DNA from: Paraburkholderia ribeironis
Lineage (GTDB): Bacteria; Pseudomonadota; Gammaproteobacteria; Burkholderiales; Burkholderiaceae
Reading direction: 5' to 3'
Assembly: GCF_900019265.1 (NCBI RefSeq)
Contig: NZ_CYGX02000012.1
Coordinates: 124,001 to 188,000, forward strand
Length of the DNA stretch: 64,000 nt
Made by a program: the position numbers and the translations under genes. Shown here in pieces: positions 54,326 through 63,690 of the stretch (its first letter is position 1; each line of letters opens with the position of its first letter). The notes under the pieces are model-generated. The model searched no databases. It saw only the letters and a program-made list of their open reading frames with translations, and was not told where the DNA came from.

Positions 54326-54790
54326 TCAGACCCGCCGCGCCAGATGGCGGATCGCGCCAAGCTGCGCGAGACGCGGCCCCGCGAGCTTGTATCCCTTGCG
54401 CTGATAGAGCCGCGCCGCGGGATTGTCGACGAACACGCGCAGCTGCAGTTCGCGCAGCCCACGCTCGCGCGCCCATTGATGTGAGATGTCGAGCAGATAA
54501 GTGCCGGCGCCCAGCCGCCGATACCCTTCGGCGATCTGCACGTCGCGGATATGGAGCGAATCGCCCTCCTGCGTGATGCGCAGCACGCCGATCGGCTGGC
54601 CCGCCAGTTCGAGAATGAAATTCTCCGATTCGCGCCAGCTGCCGAGGAACAGATCGCTGCGCCATACCAGATGGTGCCGGTCATAGTAGCCGCCCATGTT
54701 GTTACGGGTCAGCGCCTCAGCGAACTCGAAATCATCCATGCTGGCGCTGCGCAGATGAAACGGTGACGGGGCTTCGGCTGGATCGAACAT
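54326..54790 (-). CDS. GNAT-family N-acetyltransferase
   Basis: A 154-residue single-domain acetyltransferase. The acetyl-CoA loop region IRDVQIAEGYRRLGAGTYLL and the C-terminal NPAARLYQRKGYKLAG are the usual GNAT motifs. FHLRSASMDDFEFAEALTRNN starts the fold. ATG 54790 is used; a longer open frame runs into the tRNA terminator region and looks non-coding. The substrate is unknown. Confidence 0.87.
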   Translation of the reverse strand: MFDPAEAPSPFHLRSASMDDFEFAEALTRNNMGGYYDRHHLVWRSDLFLGSWRESENFILELAGQPIGVLRITQEGDSLHIRDVQIAEGYRRLGAGTYLLDISHQWARERGLRELQLRVFVDNPAARLYQRKGYKLAGPRLAQLGAIRHLARRV

Positions 54791-54925
54791 GGTGGCGCGG
54801 CGAGGATGAGTCGGATCAACGGTAAAACAGGCCGCGCGCGCTGGCAATGGCTGTTTGTCCCGACCGTGCTCAGGGGCGATGGCCAGCGCGTCCAGCGCAC
54901 GCCCGGGGGCAATGGTCAGCGGCAA

Positions 54926-54958
54926 TAAAAAAAGCCCACTTCTTGCGAAGTGGGCTTT
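54926..54958 (-). terminator. Terminator at the end of the tRNA cluster
   Basis: AAAGCCCACTTC/GAAGTGGGCTTT (54931-54942 with 54947-54958) and a TTGC loop. On the minus strand a run of seven Ts follows the stem. Just downstream of tRNA-Asp. Confidence 0.92.
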
Positions 54959-54966
54959 CTAAAATC

Positions 54967-55043
54967 TGGCGGAGCGGACGGGACTCGAACCCGCGACCCC
55001 CGGCGTGACAGGCCGGTATTCTAACCAACTGAACTACCGCTCC
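54967..55043 (-). tRNA. tRNA-Asp (GTC), copy 1
   Basis: 77 nt with encoded CCA. The cloverleaf is complete, the anticodon loop is CTGTCAC between CCGGC and GCCGG, and the T-arm has TTCGAGT. The acceptor stem is GGAGCGG/CCGCTCC. Confidence 0.97.
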
Positions 55044-55126
55044 AGATTTTTTGCACCGCGGCGTGTGAGCGATACTCATGCGCCTGCTGCGCCGTTCAAA
55101 CTTCCAACCGAACGACGCCGAAGTTC

Positions 55127-55202
55127 TGGCGTCCCCTAGGGGATTCGAACCCCTGTACTCACCGTGAAAGGGTGATGTCCTAGGCCTCTAGACGAAGGGG
55201 AC
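55127..55202 (-). tRNA. tRNA-Glu (TTC), copy 1
   Basis: 76 nt with encoded CCA; anticodon TTC in CTTTCAC, acceptor GTCCCCT/AGGGGAC, T-loop TTCGAAT. Identical to copy 2 along its whole length. Confidence 0.97.
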
Positions 55203-55223
55203 AACGTACTGCTTACACCTTTA

Positions 55224-55260
55224 ATGAAAAAGCCCGTTCAGGTTTGTATGAACGGGCTTT
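55224..55260 (-). terminator. Internal terminator within the tRNA cluster
   Basis: AAAGCCCGTTCA/TGAACGGGCTTT (55229-55240 with 55249-55260) with an 8-nt loop. On the minus strand the stem is followed by a T-run. It separates the two Glu-Asp pairs. Confidence 0.85.
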
Positions 55261-55263
55261 GTC

Positions 55264-55340
55264 TGGCGGAGTGGACGGGACTCGAACCCGCGACCCCCGG
55301 CGTGACAGGCCGGTATTCTAACCGACTGAACTACCACTCC
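55264..55340 (-). tRNA. tRNA-Asp (GTC), copy 2
   Basis: 77 nt with encoded CCA, anticodon GTC. It differs from copy 1 by a C-G to T-A base-pair change at the fifth acceptor pair (GGAGTGG/CCACTCC) and one D-loop base. Confidence 0.97.
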
Positions 55341-55444
55341 AGTCTTTACATCTGGCTTGCGAGCGTCGGTTATTTCTCTGCAAGCTGCGCTGCTTTACCG
55401 CCAATCGGGCCTTGAAACCCGAACACTAAAGCGACGCTGATGTT

Positions 55445-55520
55445 TGGCGTCCCCTAGGGGATTCGAACCCCTGTACTCACCGTGAAAGGGTGATGTCCTA
55501 GGCCTCTAGACGAAGGGGAC
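55445..55520 (-). tRNA. tRNA-Glu (TTC), copy 2
   Basis: 76 nt with encoded CCA and anticodon TTC; same sequence as copy 1. Upstream of tRNA-Asp copy 2 by 104 nt. Confidence 0.97.
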
Positions 55521-55685
55521 ATAATCTTTTCAGATCTGTCTCTAACTCGCTGCCAACTTACGCTAACTTGTCAGTTATTTCGTTTCGTCAACCGCGAAGA
55601 CCGCTATCTTAACTACGTTACAACCGTTTGTGAAGTCTTTTTTTCTACAACTTCCGGACTTCGGAACAACTTTACTCTGCTTTGT

Positions 55686-55761
<76 letters not shown>

Positions 55762-55782
55762 GTCGCACATCAGAGAAACGAG

Positions 55783-55810
55783 ATTTTAGAGACCAATTTG
55801 CGCTTTGTAA
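55783..55810 (-). promoter_or_regulatory. Candidate promoter of the tRNA cluster
   Basis: On the minus strand TTACAA (55805-55810) and TAAAAT (55783-55788) with 16-nt spacing, 22 nt upstream of tRNA-Ala. Confidence 0.5.
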
Positions 55811-55882
55811 ATACCCTTTGAGCAATTACATGCGACTTTTTTCGAGCCGCATGCAAACCCTCTCAATGCACGCGCGAACGCA

Positions 55883-57292
55883 TCAGGCCAGCGCTTTTTC
55901 AATACGGCTCACGACGACGTCACGCCCGAACAGCATCAGCACGCTGTCGATCGACGGCGTATGCGTCGTGCCCGCCACCAGCAGACGCACCGGCATCGCC
56001 AGTTGCGGCATCTTCAGCTTGTGCGCACCGAGCGTGGCCTTCAGTGCGGCGGCAATCGCCTCTTTGGTCCATTCCACCGTCTTCAGCACAGCGGCCAGAT
56101 CGGCGAGCGCCGGACGCACGGCGTCGGTCATGTGCTGCGCCAGCGCTTCGGCGTCAGGGGCCGGAACCCGGTAGAACATCGCGGCGTTCTCCGCAATCTC
56201 CTTCACCGTCACCGCGCGATCTTTCAGCAAGCCCACCACCACCGGCAGATCCGCACCCTGAGCGAGCGCAGCTTCGTCGATACCCAATTCGGCGAAGAAC
56301 GGTTTGGCGAGCCCGGCGAGGCGCGCGTTATCCGCTTCCTTGATGTAGTGCGCGTTCAACCAGCTGAGCTTGTCGTGGTCATATTGTGCCGGCGACTTGC
56401 CCAGGTGCTCCAGATCGAACCATTCGACGAACTGCTCGCGCGAGAAGATTTCCGCGTCGCCATGCGACCAGCCCAGACGCGCCAGATAGTTGACCACCGC
56501 TTCCGGCAGATACCCGGCGTCGCGATAACCCACCACGCTCATCGCGCCATGGCGCTTGCTCATCTTCTCGCCCTGCTCGTTCAGCACGGTCGGCAAGTGC
56601 GCGTACACCGGCGGCTCGCCGCCGAGTGCGCGCAGGATGTTGATCTGCCGCGGCGTATTGTTCACGTGGTCGTCGCCACGGATCACGTGCGTGATGCGCA
56701 TGTCCAGATCGTCGACCACCACGCAGAAGTTGTACGTCGGCGTGCCGTCCGGGCGCGCGATCACGAGGTCGTCGAGTTCTTCGTTCGAAATTTCGATGCG
56801 GCCCTTCACAGCGTCGTCCCACGCGACCATGCCCGTCAATGGATTGCGGAAGCGCATGACGGGTTGAACGCCCGCGGGCGGCTGCGGCAGAACCTTGCCT
56901 GGCTCCGGACGCCACGTGCCGTCATAACGCGGCTTCTCGCCGGCTTCGCGTTGCCGCTCGCGCAGCGCATCCAGTTCTTCCGTCGACATGTAGCACGGGT
57001 ACACCAACCCCGCGTCCTGCATCTGGCGAAGCACTTCGCGGTAACGGTCCATCCGCTGCATCTGGTAGAACGGACCTTCGTCGAAATCGAGGCCGAGCCA
57101 CGCCATGCCTTCCAGAATGGCGTCGACCGATTCGGTGGTAGAGCGCTCGACGTCAGTGTCCTCGATCCGCAGCACGAAAGCCCCGTTCATCTTGCGCGCG
57201 AACGCCCACGGATAGAGCGCGGAGCGAATGTTGCCGAGGTGGATGAAGCCGGTGGGACTCGGTGCGAAACGGGTACGAACGGAGGTGGTCAT
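55883..57292 (-). CDS. gltX: Glutamyl-tRNA synthetase
   Basis: A 469-residue class I synthetase that charges tRNA-Glu. The HIGH-type motif appears as [15 protein letters not shown] (HLGN) near residue 17. [26 protein letters not shown] and the KMSKRHG loop near 250 are intact, as is the C-terminal anticodon-binding helical domain. ATG 57292 starts [15 protein letters not shown]. It is immediately upstream of the tRNA cluster in the same direction, which includes two tRNA-Glu genes. Confidence 0.96.
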   Translation of the reverse strand: MTTSVRTRFAPSPTGFIHLGNIRSALYPWAFARKMNGAFVLRIEDTDVERSTTESVDAILEGMAWLGLDFDEGPFYQMQRMDRYREVLRQMQDAGLVYPCYMSTEELDALRERQREAGEKPRYDGTWRPEPGKVLPQPPAGVQPVMRFRNPLTGMVAWDDAVKGRIEISNEELDDLVIARPDGTPTYNFCVVVDDLDMRITHVIRGDDHVNNTPRQINILRALGGEPPVYAHLPTVLNEQGEKMSKRHGAMSVVGYRDAGYLPEAVVNYLARLGWSHGDAEIFSREQFVEWFDLEHLGKSPAQYDHDKLSWLNAHYIKEADNARLAGLAKPFFAELGIDEAALAQGADLPVVVGLLKDRAVTVKEIAENAAMFYRVPAPDAEALAQHMTDAVRPALADLAAVLKTVEWTKEAIAAALKATLGAHKLKMPQLAMPVRLLVAGTTHTPSIDSVLMLFGRDVVVSRIEKALA

Positions 57293-57912
57293 TAGCGGTT
57301 ACTCGAAAAGCAGGCGCCGGCACCTCACGCGGATATCACCCGTGAAGCGCGGCAGCAAAGCGCGCCCATGCGGCCGGGAACGCCGTCCATGGACGCGGAG
57401 GAAATAAATGCGAGAGCCGAATTATACCCGCCGCACGCGCGTTGCCCGACCTCGTCCGAACGGCTGATGGCCGCGCGGACGACGCGCGTTGGCGCCTGCC
57501 GCGGCGGCTTGTTCAGCCTGCCTGACGGGACTCGCATGCGGCGCTGGTCAGCAGTTCAGCCGCAGCGATTGCAAGACACGCGAGCCGCCCCCCTGATTGC
57601 GCCGCTGCCATGCCTCGCTGCGTCCGCGCGTGTCGGCTATGCATCGGCCGCGCGTCATCGAGCGCCCAGGAGCCGGGTCGCCCGCGCCTCGCGAAAGCCG
57701 CGCGCCGCATCAACCGAAGGCTTCCTCTGCAACGTTTCATTACCAGGCCGACGCGCGCGCAGGGCTTTGATTTATGATGTGCGCGCGCGACGGTTGGAGA
57801 TAGATCAATCGCGCGTGGAATCGCCACCGCGATTCCGGCCGTCCGACTATCAGCCTGATCGCGGCCCGCGACGACGCCGATTGCGTCGCCCGCGCCGTCG
57901 CTGGAGAATTCG
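57293..57912. other. Divergent gltX/patatin intergenic region
   Basis: 620 nt. It holds a perfect -10 (TATAAT, minus strand, 57421-57426) for gltX and a TATGAT (57773-57778) that may serve the patatin gene. Open frames across 57368-58157 do not resemble proteins. Confidence 0.5.
57421..57449 (-). promoter_or_regulatory. Candidate gltX promoter
   Basis: TATAAT on the minus strand at 57421-57426, about 129 nt upstream of gltX; the -35 position (57444-57449) is poor. Confidence 0.4.
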
Positions 57913-58860
57913 TTGAAACCCTCGTCGCCCCGTCTTACCCGCCGCAACTTTTCATTGGCAGCCGCCTCCGCGCTACTGGCCGCCTGCACCACCACTGGCA
58001 GCAAAACCGACAGCACCCCGGTCGCCGCCACCCCCACGCTCCCCCCGCCACCGCTTGACAAGCCGCAGCGGCCCATCCGTGTCGCCTTGGCGCTGGGCGG
58101 CGGCGCGGCGCGCGGCTTCGCGCACATCGGCGTGATCAAGGCGCTGGAGGCGCGCAATATTCAGATCGATCTGGTGGCCGGCACCAGCGCCGGGTCGGTG
58201 GTCGGTGCACTGTACGCGTCGGGCATGAACGGCTTTGCGCTGAACAAGCTCGCGCTGAACATGGACGAAGCCTCGATCAGCGACTGGGCCATGCCGTTTC
58301 GCACGCGCGGTTTTCTGCAGGGTGTCGCGCTGCAGAACTACCTGAATACGACGCTGAACAATCGCCCGATCGAAAAGATGACCAAGCCGCTCGGCGTGGT
58401 CGCAACGGATCTGAAAACCGGCCAGCCAATCCTGTTCCAGCGCGGCAATACCGGCGTCGCGGTGCGCGCGTCGTGCAGCGTGCCGTCGATTTTCGAGCCT
58501 GTGAAGATCGGCGGACATGAATATGTTGACGGCGGCCTCGTGAGTCCGGTGCCGGCTTCATTCGCGCGCAAGATGGGGGCGGATTTCGTGATCGCCGTGG
58601 ATATCTCGCAGCGCCCGGAAAGCGGTCTGACGGCCAGTTCGTTCGATGTGCTGATGCAGACTTTCACGATCATGGGCCAGACGATCAAGGCCTATGAACT
58701 CGACAAGTATGCCGACGTCGTGATCCGGCCGAATCTGGCCGCGATGAGCGGCAGTGATTTCTCGCAGCGCAACGCCGCGATTCTGGCCGGTGAAGAAGCG
58801 GCGGCGAGGATAATGCCGGAGTTGCAACGCAAGCTGGCCGCACGTCGCGTCGCGGCGTAA
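57913..58860 (+). CDS. Patatin-like phospholipase, predicted lipoprotein
   Basis: A 315-residue serine hydrolase. The oxyanion motif GGGAARG is at residues 62-68, the nucleophile elbow GTSAG has Ser92, and the catalytic dyad Asp lies in YVDGGLV near 208. The N-terminus combines a twin-arginine motif TRRNFSL (9-15) with a lipobox LLAAC (Cys25), so it may be a Tat-exported lipoprotein. A Pro/Thr linker follows. The start is TTG 57913, preceded by GGAGA. A RssA-like protein, but with an export signal. The lipid substrate is unknown. Confidence 0.9.
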   Translation: MKPSSPRLTRRNFSLAAASALLAACTTTGSKTDSTPVAATPTLPPPPLDKPQRPIRVALALGGGAARGFAHIGVIKALEARNIQIDLVAGTSAGSVVGALYASGMNGFALNKLALNMDEASISDWAMPFRTRGFLQGVALQNYLNTTLNNRPIEKMTKPLGVVATDLKTGQPILFQRGNTGVAVRASCSVPSIFEPVKIGGHEYVDGGLVSPVPASFARKMGADFVIAVDISQRPESGLTASSFDVLMQTFTIMGQTIKAYELDKYADVVIRPNLAAMSGSDFSQRNAAILAGEEAAARIMPELQRKLAARRVAA

Positions 58861-58991
58861 GCTGGCTGCGCGGCGCGGATTGCACCGTTGCCCACCAGAC
58901 AGCGCAGCGGTACAGCCGCGCGAGGAGGATCCCGGCGCGACCCGAGCCACAAAAGCGCTGCGCCCGCGCGCAAAAGCCCGCCGCCCAATGC

Positions 58992-59023
58992 AAAAAGCCT
59001 GCTTCGAACGAAGCAGGCTTTTT
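58992..59023. terminator. Bidirectional terminator between patatin and NlpC genes
   Basis: A 15-bp inverted repeat AAAAAGCCTGCTTCG/CGAAGCAGGCTTTTT separated by two bases, between the convergent genes. Confidence 0.92.
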
Positions 59024-59058
59024 CTTATGCCAGACACGGCACCGCGGACTCAGGCGGA

Positions 59059-59724
59059 TCAGTTATTCGCACCAATCGTCGCATTCACGCGCTTGCGCAG
59101 ATCTTCGCCTTCCTGAAAGGATGCCTCGATCCGGCGCGCACCCGTGAAGCGCTTTTCCCAGTAGCCGCTATCCATGTCATCGACACGGATGGTGCTGCCT
59201 GTGGACGGCGAATGCACGAACTTGTTGTCGCCAATATAGATGCCAACGTGCGAGAACGTGCGGCGCATCGTGTTGAAAAACACCAGATCGCCCGGCTTCA
59301 GGTCGCTCACGCGGACCTTCTCGCCGACGCGGCTCATTTCTTCCGCGCGGCGCGGCAAGGCCATGCCGAGCGTATCCTGGAACACGTAGCGCACGAATCC
59401 GCTGCAATCGAGCCCTGAATCAGGGGTATTGCCCCCCCAACGGTAGCGAACGCCGATCATGTTTAGTGCGCCGACCACCACGTCTCCCGCTTTGCCGGCC
59501 ATGCCGGAAAGGAAGGATTTGGCGCGACTATCGCTGTCGGAAGCAGCGTTTTGCGAACTGGAGGCGGACAAAGAATTCGACCCGCTAGAGGTCGAATATG
59601 AGACATTCTGGGTGAAATTGCTTGCTTCATCGGCGAACGCGCCGGGAGCTGCTGCCATCAAGACGCCAATGAACATCCCGGCGACGACGCGCGTGCAAGC
59701 CTGGGTCAGGTTTCTGCGCTGCAT
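59059..59724 (-). CDS. NlpC/P60-family cell-wall hydrolase
   Basis: A 221-residue secreted C40 peptidase. The signal peptide ends near AFA (residue 31), followed by a Ser/Asn-rich linker to about 70. Catalytic Cys107 lies in GLDCSGFV, His159 in TFSHVGIYIG, and the third polar residue His171 in KFVHSP. Substrate is expected to be D-Glu-mDAP bonds in peptidoglycan stems. ATG 59724 is clear. Adjacent to the yej-type peptide transporter genes, which could import released cell-wall or other peptides (inference only). Confidence 0.92.
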   Translation of the reverse strand: MQRRNLTQACTRVVAGMFIGVLMAAAPGAFADEASNFTQNVSYSTSSGSNSLSASSSQNAASDSDSRAKSFLSGMAGKAGDVVVGALNMIGVRYRWGGNTPDSGLDCSGFVRYVFQDTLGMALPRRAEEMSRVGEKVRVSDLKPGDLVFFNTMRRTFSHVGIYIGDNKFVHSPSTGSTIRVDDMDSGYWEKRFTGARRIEASFQEGEDLRKRVNATIGANN

Positions 59725-59861
59725 TGGTCTGTAGTTTTTGCCTGAAAATCAGTGGGCTACGAAAAAAAGTTTGGTCGATACTAGCCAGTAAGTATTCACG
59801 TGTCAAAACAAATAGAAAAATTCAATCAACAAGCGCACCTAATTGGTGAAAGGGTGAAAAA

Positions 59862-61496
59862 TCAAGGGTCAAGCGCTGCTTTCAGCAGCTTTCGCGTGTA
59901 CGGATGCGACGGGTTCGCAAAAATTTTCTCAATCTCCCCGCTTTCGACGATACAACCGTTTTGCATCACCGCCACGCGATGCGCCATCGCCCCGATCACC
60001 GCCAGATCGTGGCTGATGAAAACGAAGCCGAGGTTGTACTTCTGTTGCAATCCGGCAAGCAATTTCAGCACCTGCTGCTGGATCGAAACATCGAGCGCGC
60101 TGGTCGGTTCGTCGAGGATCAGCACGCGCGGCTCCAGCACCAGGGCGCGCGCTATCGCAATCCGCTGACGCTGGCCGCCGGAGAATTCATGCGGATAGCG
60201 ATACAGCACCGTGCGGTCGAGGCCGACTTCGCGCAGCACGGAGATCACCTTGTCGCGCCGCGCTTGTGATGTCATCTGCGGCCGATGTAACGCGAGCCCC
60301 TCGCCGACGATCCTCTCGATGGTCTGGCGCGGCGAAAGCGAACTGAACGGATCCTGAAACACCACCTGCATGTTCGAGCGCAACGCGGTCTGTTCGGCGC
60401 CGCGATAGGTGCCGAGTGGCCTGCCCTGAAACTCGATCTCGCCGTGCGCGGTGCGTTGCAGACCGAGCAGCGCCATCGCGAGGGTCGACTTGCCCGAACC
60501 CGATTCGCCGACGATCCCGAGCGTTTCGCCCTGCCGCACGGACACGTCCGCCTGCGCGACCGCCCGGAAACGTCCCGAGCGGAACCAGCCGCGAAAGCCA
60601 GGCAGCTTCGTTCTGAAATCGACCGACACCTCGCGCGCTTCGAGCAACACCGGCGAGATCGGCAATACCGGCACCACCGTGCGCTGCGGCCGGCTCGCCA
60701 GCAGGCGCTGCGTGTATGGATGCTGCGGCGCCTCGAACACCCGCTCGACCGGTCCGCTCTCCACCAGCACGCCCCGCTCCATCACAGCAATGCGCTGCGC
60801 GAAGTGGCGCACCAGATTCAGATCGTGCGTGATCAGCAGCACCGCCATGCCGCGTTTGCTGGCTTCGTCGCGCTGCAGTTCCAGCAGCAGCTCGACGATC
60901 TGCGCGCGGATCGTCACGTCGAGCGCCGTGGTCGGCTCGTCGGCCAGCAGAAGCCGTGGACGGCACGCTAGCGCCATCGCGATCATTGCGCGCTGACGCT
61001 GGCCGCCCGACAGCTGATGCGGATAGCTGTTCACGCGCTTGCCGGGTTCGGCGATACCGGTGCGCGCGAGCAGCGCGACCGCGCGTTTGCGCGCCTCGTT
61101 CGCCGTCACGCCATCATGCACGACGATGGTTTCCGCGATCTGGTCGCCGACCGTATAGAGCGGATTGAGCGCGGTCATCGGCTCCTGGAAGATCATCGCG
61201 ATGTCCGAGCCGCGCAAGCCGCGCATCTCGCGCTCGCTGCTCGCGAGCAGATCCTTGCCATCGAAACGGATCGACCCGCTCACCTGCGCGTCATTCAGGA
61301 GCCGCAGGATCGACAGTGCGGTCACGCTCTTGCCCGAGCCCGATTCGCCAACCAGTGCCACCCGTTCGCCTCGCTGGATCGCGAGCGTGACATCGTTCAC
61401 CGCAACGGTCTCGCCGAACCTCACCTGCAGATGGTCGAGTTCCAGCAGCGGCGGCGCCGGCACCTGCGATGCGTGGTTCTGAACCGTCGCGCTCAT
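59862..61496 (-). CDS. yejF: Peptide ABC transporter, duplicated ATPase subunit (YejF-type)
   Basis: A 544-residue protein with two complete ABC domains energising oligopeptide uptake. Walker A motifs are GESGSGKS near 55 and 350. Signatures LSGGQRQRAMIAMAL and FSGGQRQRIAIARAL, and Walker B LLLADEPTTALD and LILDEPTSALD, are intact. The oligopeptide-ABC C-terminal motif HPYT(R/Q) appears in both halves. ATG 61496 overlaps the permease stop by 4 nt. The fused double-ATPase form and gene order match yejABEF. Confidence 0.93.
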   Translation of the reverse strand: MSATVQNHASQVPAPPLLELDHLQVRFGETVAVNDVTLAIQRGERVALVGESGSGKSVTALSILRLLNDAQVSGSIRFDGKDLLASSEREMRGLRGSDIAMIFQEPMTALNPLYTVGDQIAETIVVHDGVTANEARKRAVALLARTGIAEPGKRVNSYPHQLSGGQRQRAMIAMALACRPRLLLADEPTTALDVTIRAQIVELLLELQRDEASKRGMAVLLITHDLNLVRHFAQRIAVMERGVLVESGPVERVFEAPQHPYTQRLLASRPQRTVVPVLPISPVLLEAREVSVDFRTKLPGFRGWFRSGRFRAVAQADVSVRQGETLGIVGESGSGKSTLAMALLGLQRTAHGEIEFQGRPLGTYRGAEQTALRSNMQVVFQDPFSSLSPRQTIERIVGEGLALHRPQMTSQARRDKVISVLREVGLDRTVLYRYPHEFSGGQRQRIAIARALVLEPRVLILDEPTSALDVSIQQQVLKLLAGLQQKYNLGFVFISHDLAVIGAMAHRVAVMQNGCIVESGEIEKIFANPSHPYTRKLLKAALDP

Positions 61497-62599
61497 TGAT
61501 TGCCTCCGGCGCGCATCGCGTCGGCGATGCGGGTATCGAGCGCGTTGCGCAGCGCATCGCCCATGAAGGTCAGCAGCAACAGCATCGCGACCAGCACACC
61601 GAAGGTGGACAACGAGATCCACCACGCGTCGAGATTCGCCTTGCCTTGCGCGAGCAGTTCACCGAGGCTGGGGGTCGGCGACGGCACGCCGAGGCCGAGG
61701 AAATCGAGGCTCGTCAGCGCAAGGATCGCGCCGCTCATGCGGAACGGCAGGAACGTGATTACCGGCGTGAGGCTATTGGGCAGCACATGGCGCCACATGA
61801 TCTGCCAGTTCGACAGGCCCATTGCGCGCGCCGCGCGCACATAGTCCTGCTGGCGATTGCGCAGAAACTCCGCGCGCACGTAATCGGACAAGCCGATCCA
61901 GCCGAACAGCGAAAGCAGCACGATCAGCAGGATGAAACCCGGCTCGAAGATCGACGAAAAAATGATCAGCAGGTACAGCTCGGGCATCGCGCTCCAGATT
62001 TCGATCAGACGCTGGCCGATGATATCGGTTCGTCCTCCGAAATAACCTTGCACGGCGCCCGCGGCGATGCCGAGTATCGTGCCGATCAGCGTGAGCACGA
62101 GCCCGAACTCCACCGACACCCGGAAGCCATAGAGCAGGCGCGCGAACAGGTCGCGGCCGCGGTCGTCGGTGCCGAGCCAGTTCTCGCGCGACGGCGGCGC
62201 CGGGTTCGGCGCCTTCGAGAAGTAATTCAGCGTGTCGTAGTAGTAGCGGTTCGGCGGATACAGCGCGAAGTTGCCCGGCGCATCGAAGCGGTGCCTGATG
62301 TACGGGTCGAGATAGTCGGCCGGCGTCGGAAAGTCGCCACCGAACGTGGTCTCGGCGTAAGTTTTGAAGAGCGGGAAATACAGATGGCCGTCGTAGCGCA
62401 CCACCACCGGCTTGTCGTTCGACCATAGCGGACCTGCGAGACTCGCGGCGAACGCGACCACGAACACGATCAGGCTCCAGTAGCCGAGGCGTTGCTGGCG
62501 AAACCGCTGCCATACGCGGCGCGCGGACGAAGGCGACGCGAACGCGCGAGCGGTTTCGGTGCGCGCCGCCGCGTCGACTGAAAGGCGGGCTCGATTCAT
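61493..62599 (-). CDS. yejE: Peptide ABC transporter permease (YejE-type)
   Basis: A 368-residue inner-membrane subunit. One N-terminal helix (LGYWSLIVFVVAFAASLAGP) precedes a periplasmic stretch with ENWLGTDDRGRDLFARLLYG. Five more helices carry the permease EAA loop (RAARAMGLSNWQIMWRHVLPN). The ATG at 62599 shares one base with the yejB-type stop (TGATG). The extended periplasmic region is typical of YejE rather than DppC. Confidence 0.92.
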   Translation of the reverse strand: MNRARLSVDAAARTETARAFASPSSARRVWQRFRQQRLGYWSLIVFVVAFAASLAGPLWSNDKPVVVRYDGHLYFPLFKTYAETTFGGDFPTPADYLDPYIRHRFDAPGNFALYPPNRYYYDTLNYFSKAPNPAPPSRENWLGTDDRGRDLFARLLYGFRVSVEFGLVLTLIGTILGIAAGAVQGYFGGRTDIIGQRLIEIWSAMPELYLLIIFSSIFEPGFILLIVLLSLFGWIGLSDYVRAEFLRNRQQDYVRAARAMGLSNWQIMWRHVLPNSLTPVITFLPFRMSGAILALTSLDFLGLGVPSPTPSLGELLAQGKANLDAWWISLSTFGVLVAMLLLLTFMGDALRNALDTRIADAMRAGGNQ

Positions 62600-63636
62600 C
62601 AGCGCTCCAGTTGTTCGAATTGGATGCGGGGATCGACCCACACATAGCAGAGGTCGGAGATCAGCTTGGTCGCGAGGCCGATCAGCGTGAACAGATACAG
62701 CGTGCCGAGCACGACCGGATAGTCGCGCCGCACCACCGATTCATACGACAGCAGCCCGAGCCCGTCGAGTGAAAACAGCGTCTCGATCAGCAGGCTGCCC
62801 GTGAAGAACGCGCCGATGAACGCAGCCGGAAATCCGACGATCAGCGGCAGCAGCGCGTTGCGGAACACGTGCTTCCACAGCACGCGCTTTTCGGACAGCC
62901 CTTTGGCGCGTGCGGTCAGCACGTACTGCTTGCGGATCTCGTCGAGAAACGCGTTTTTCGTGAGCATCGTGACGATCGCGAAGCTGCCGACCACCGACGC
63001 TGTGATCGGCAGCGTGATGTGCCACAGATAGTCGACGATCTTGGCGCCGAGACTCAGCTGCGCCCAGTTGTCCGAAGTGAGATTGCGCAGCGGAAACAGC
63101 TGCAGAAATGTGCCGCCGCCGAACAGCACGAGCAGCAGCACTCCCAGCACGAAACCCGGAATCGCGTAGCCGATCAGCACGACGAGACTCGTCGCGACAT
63201 CAAAGCGCGAGCCGTTGCGCACGGCCTTCGCGATGCCCAGCGGTACCGATATCAGATAAGTCAGAAAGAACGTCCACAAGCCGATGCTGATCGATACCGG
63301 CAGCTTCGAGACGATCAGCGACCACACGCTTTGATGGCGGAAATAACTGTGGCCGAGGTCGAAGGTCGCGAAGCGCTTGAGCATCAGCACGTAGCGCTCG
63401 AGCGGCGGCTTGTCGAAACCGTAAAGCTGCTTGAGTTGCGCGAGCTGTTGCGCGTCGACGCCGGTATGCGCGCGCAAGCCGAACGGCGCGCCGCTCTCGG
63501 CGCCCTTGCGCAATTCGTGCTGCATCTGCTCGACCGGGCCGCCCGGCACGAACTGGATCACGACGAAGGTCAGCGTCAGCACGCCGAGCAAGGTCGGGAT
63601 CATCAGCAACAGGCGTTTGACGATGTAGCTCCACAT
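62599..63636 (-). CDS. yejB: Peptide ABC transporter permease (YejB-type)
   Basis: A 345-residue inner-membrane subunit with six helices, beginning MWSYIVKRLLLMIPTLLGVL. The EAA loop reads LTARAKGLSEKRVLWKHVFRN. It heads toward yejE with a one-base overlap and follows the binding-protein gene by 54 nt, so all four are one transcript. Confidence 0.93.
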   Translation of the reverse strand: MWSYIVKRLLLMIPTLLGVLTLTFVVIQFVPGGPVEQMQHELRKGAESGAPFGLRAHTGVDAQQLAQLKQLYGFDKPPLERYVLMLKRFATFDLGHSYFRHQSVWSLIVSKLPVSISIGLWTFFLTYLISVPLGIAKAVRNGSRFDVATSLVVLIGYAIPGFVLGVLLLVLFGGGTFLQLFPLRNLTSDNWAQLSLGAKIVDYLWHITLPITASVVGSFAIVTMLTKNAFLDEIRKQYVLTARAKGLSEKRVLWKHVFRNALLPLIVGFPAAFIGAFFTGSLLIETLFSLDGLGLLSYESVVRRDYPVVLGTLYLFTLIGLATKLISDLCYVWVDPRIQFEQLER

Positions 63637-63690
63637 AAGCGTGCGTTCCAGTGAAGGCAGTGAGTGAATGACGCGTTGACGCGGCTACGG

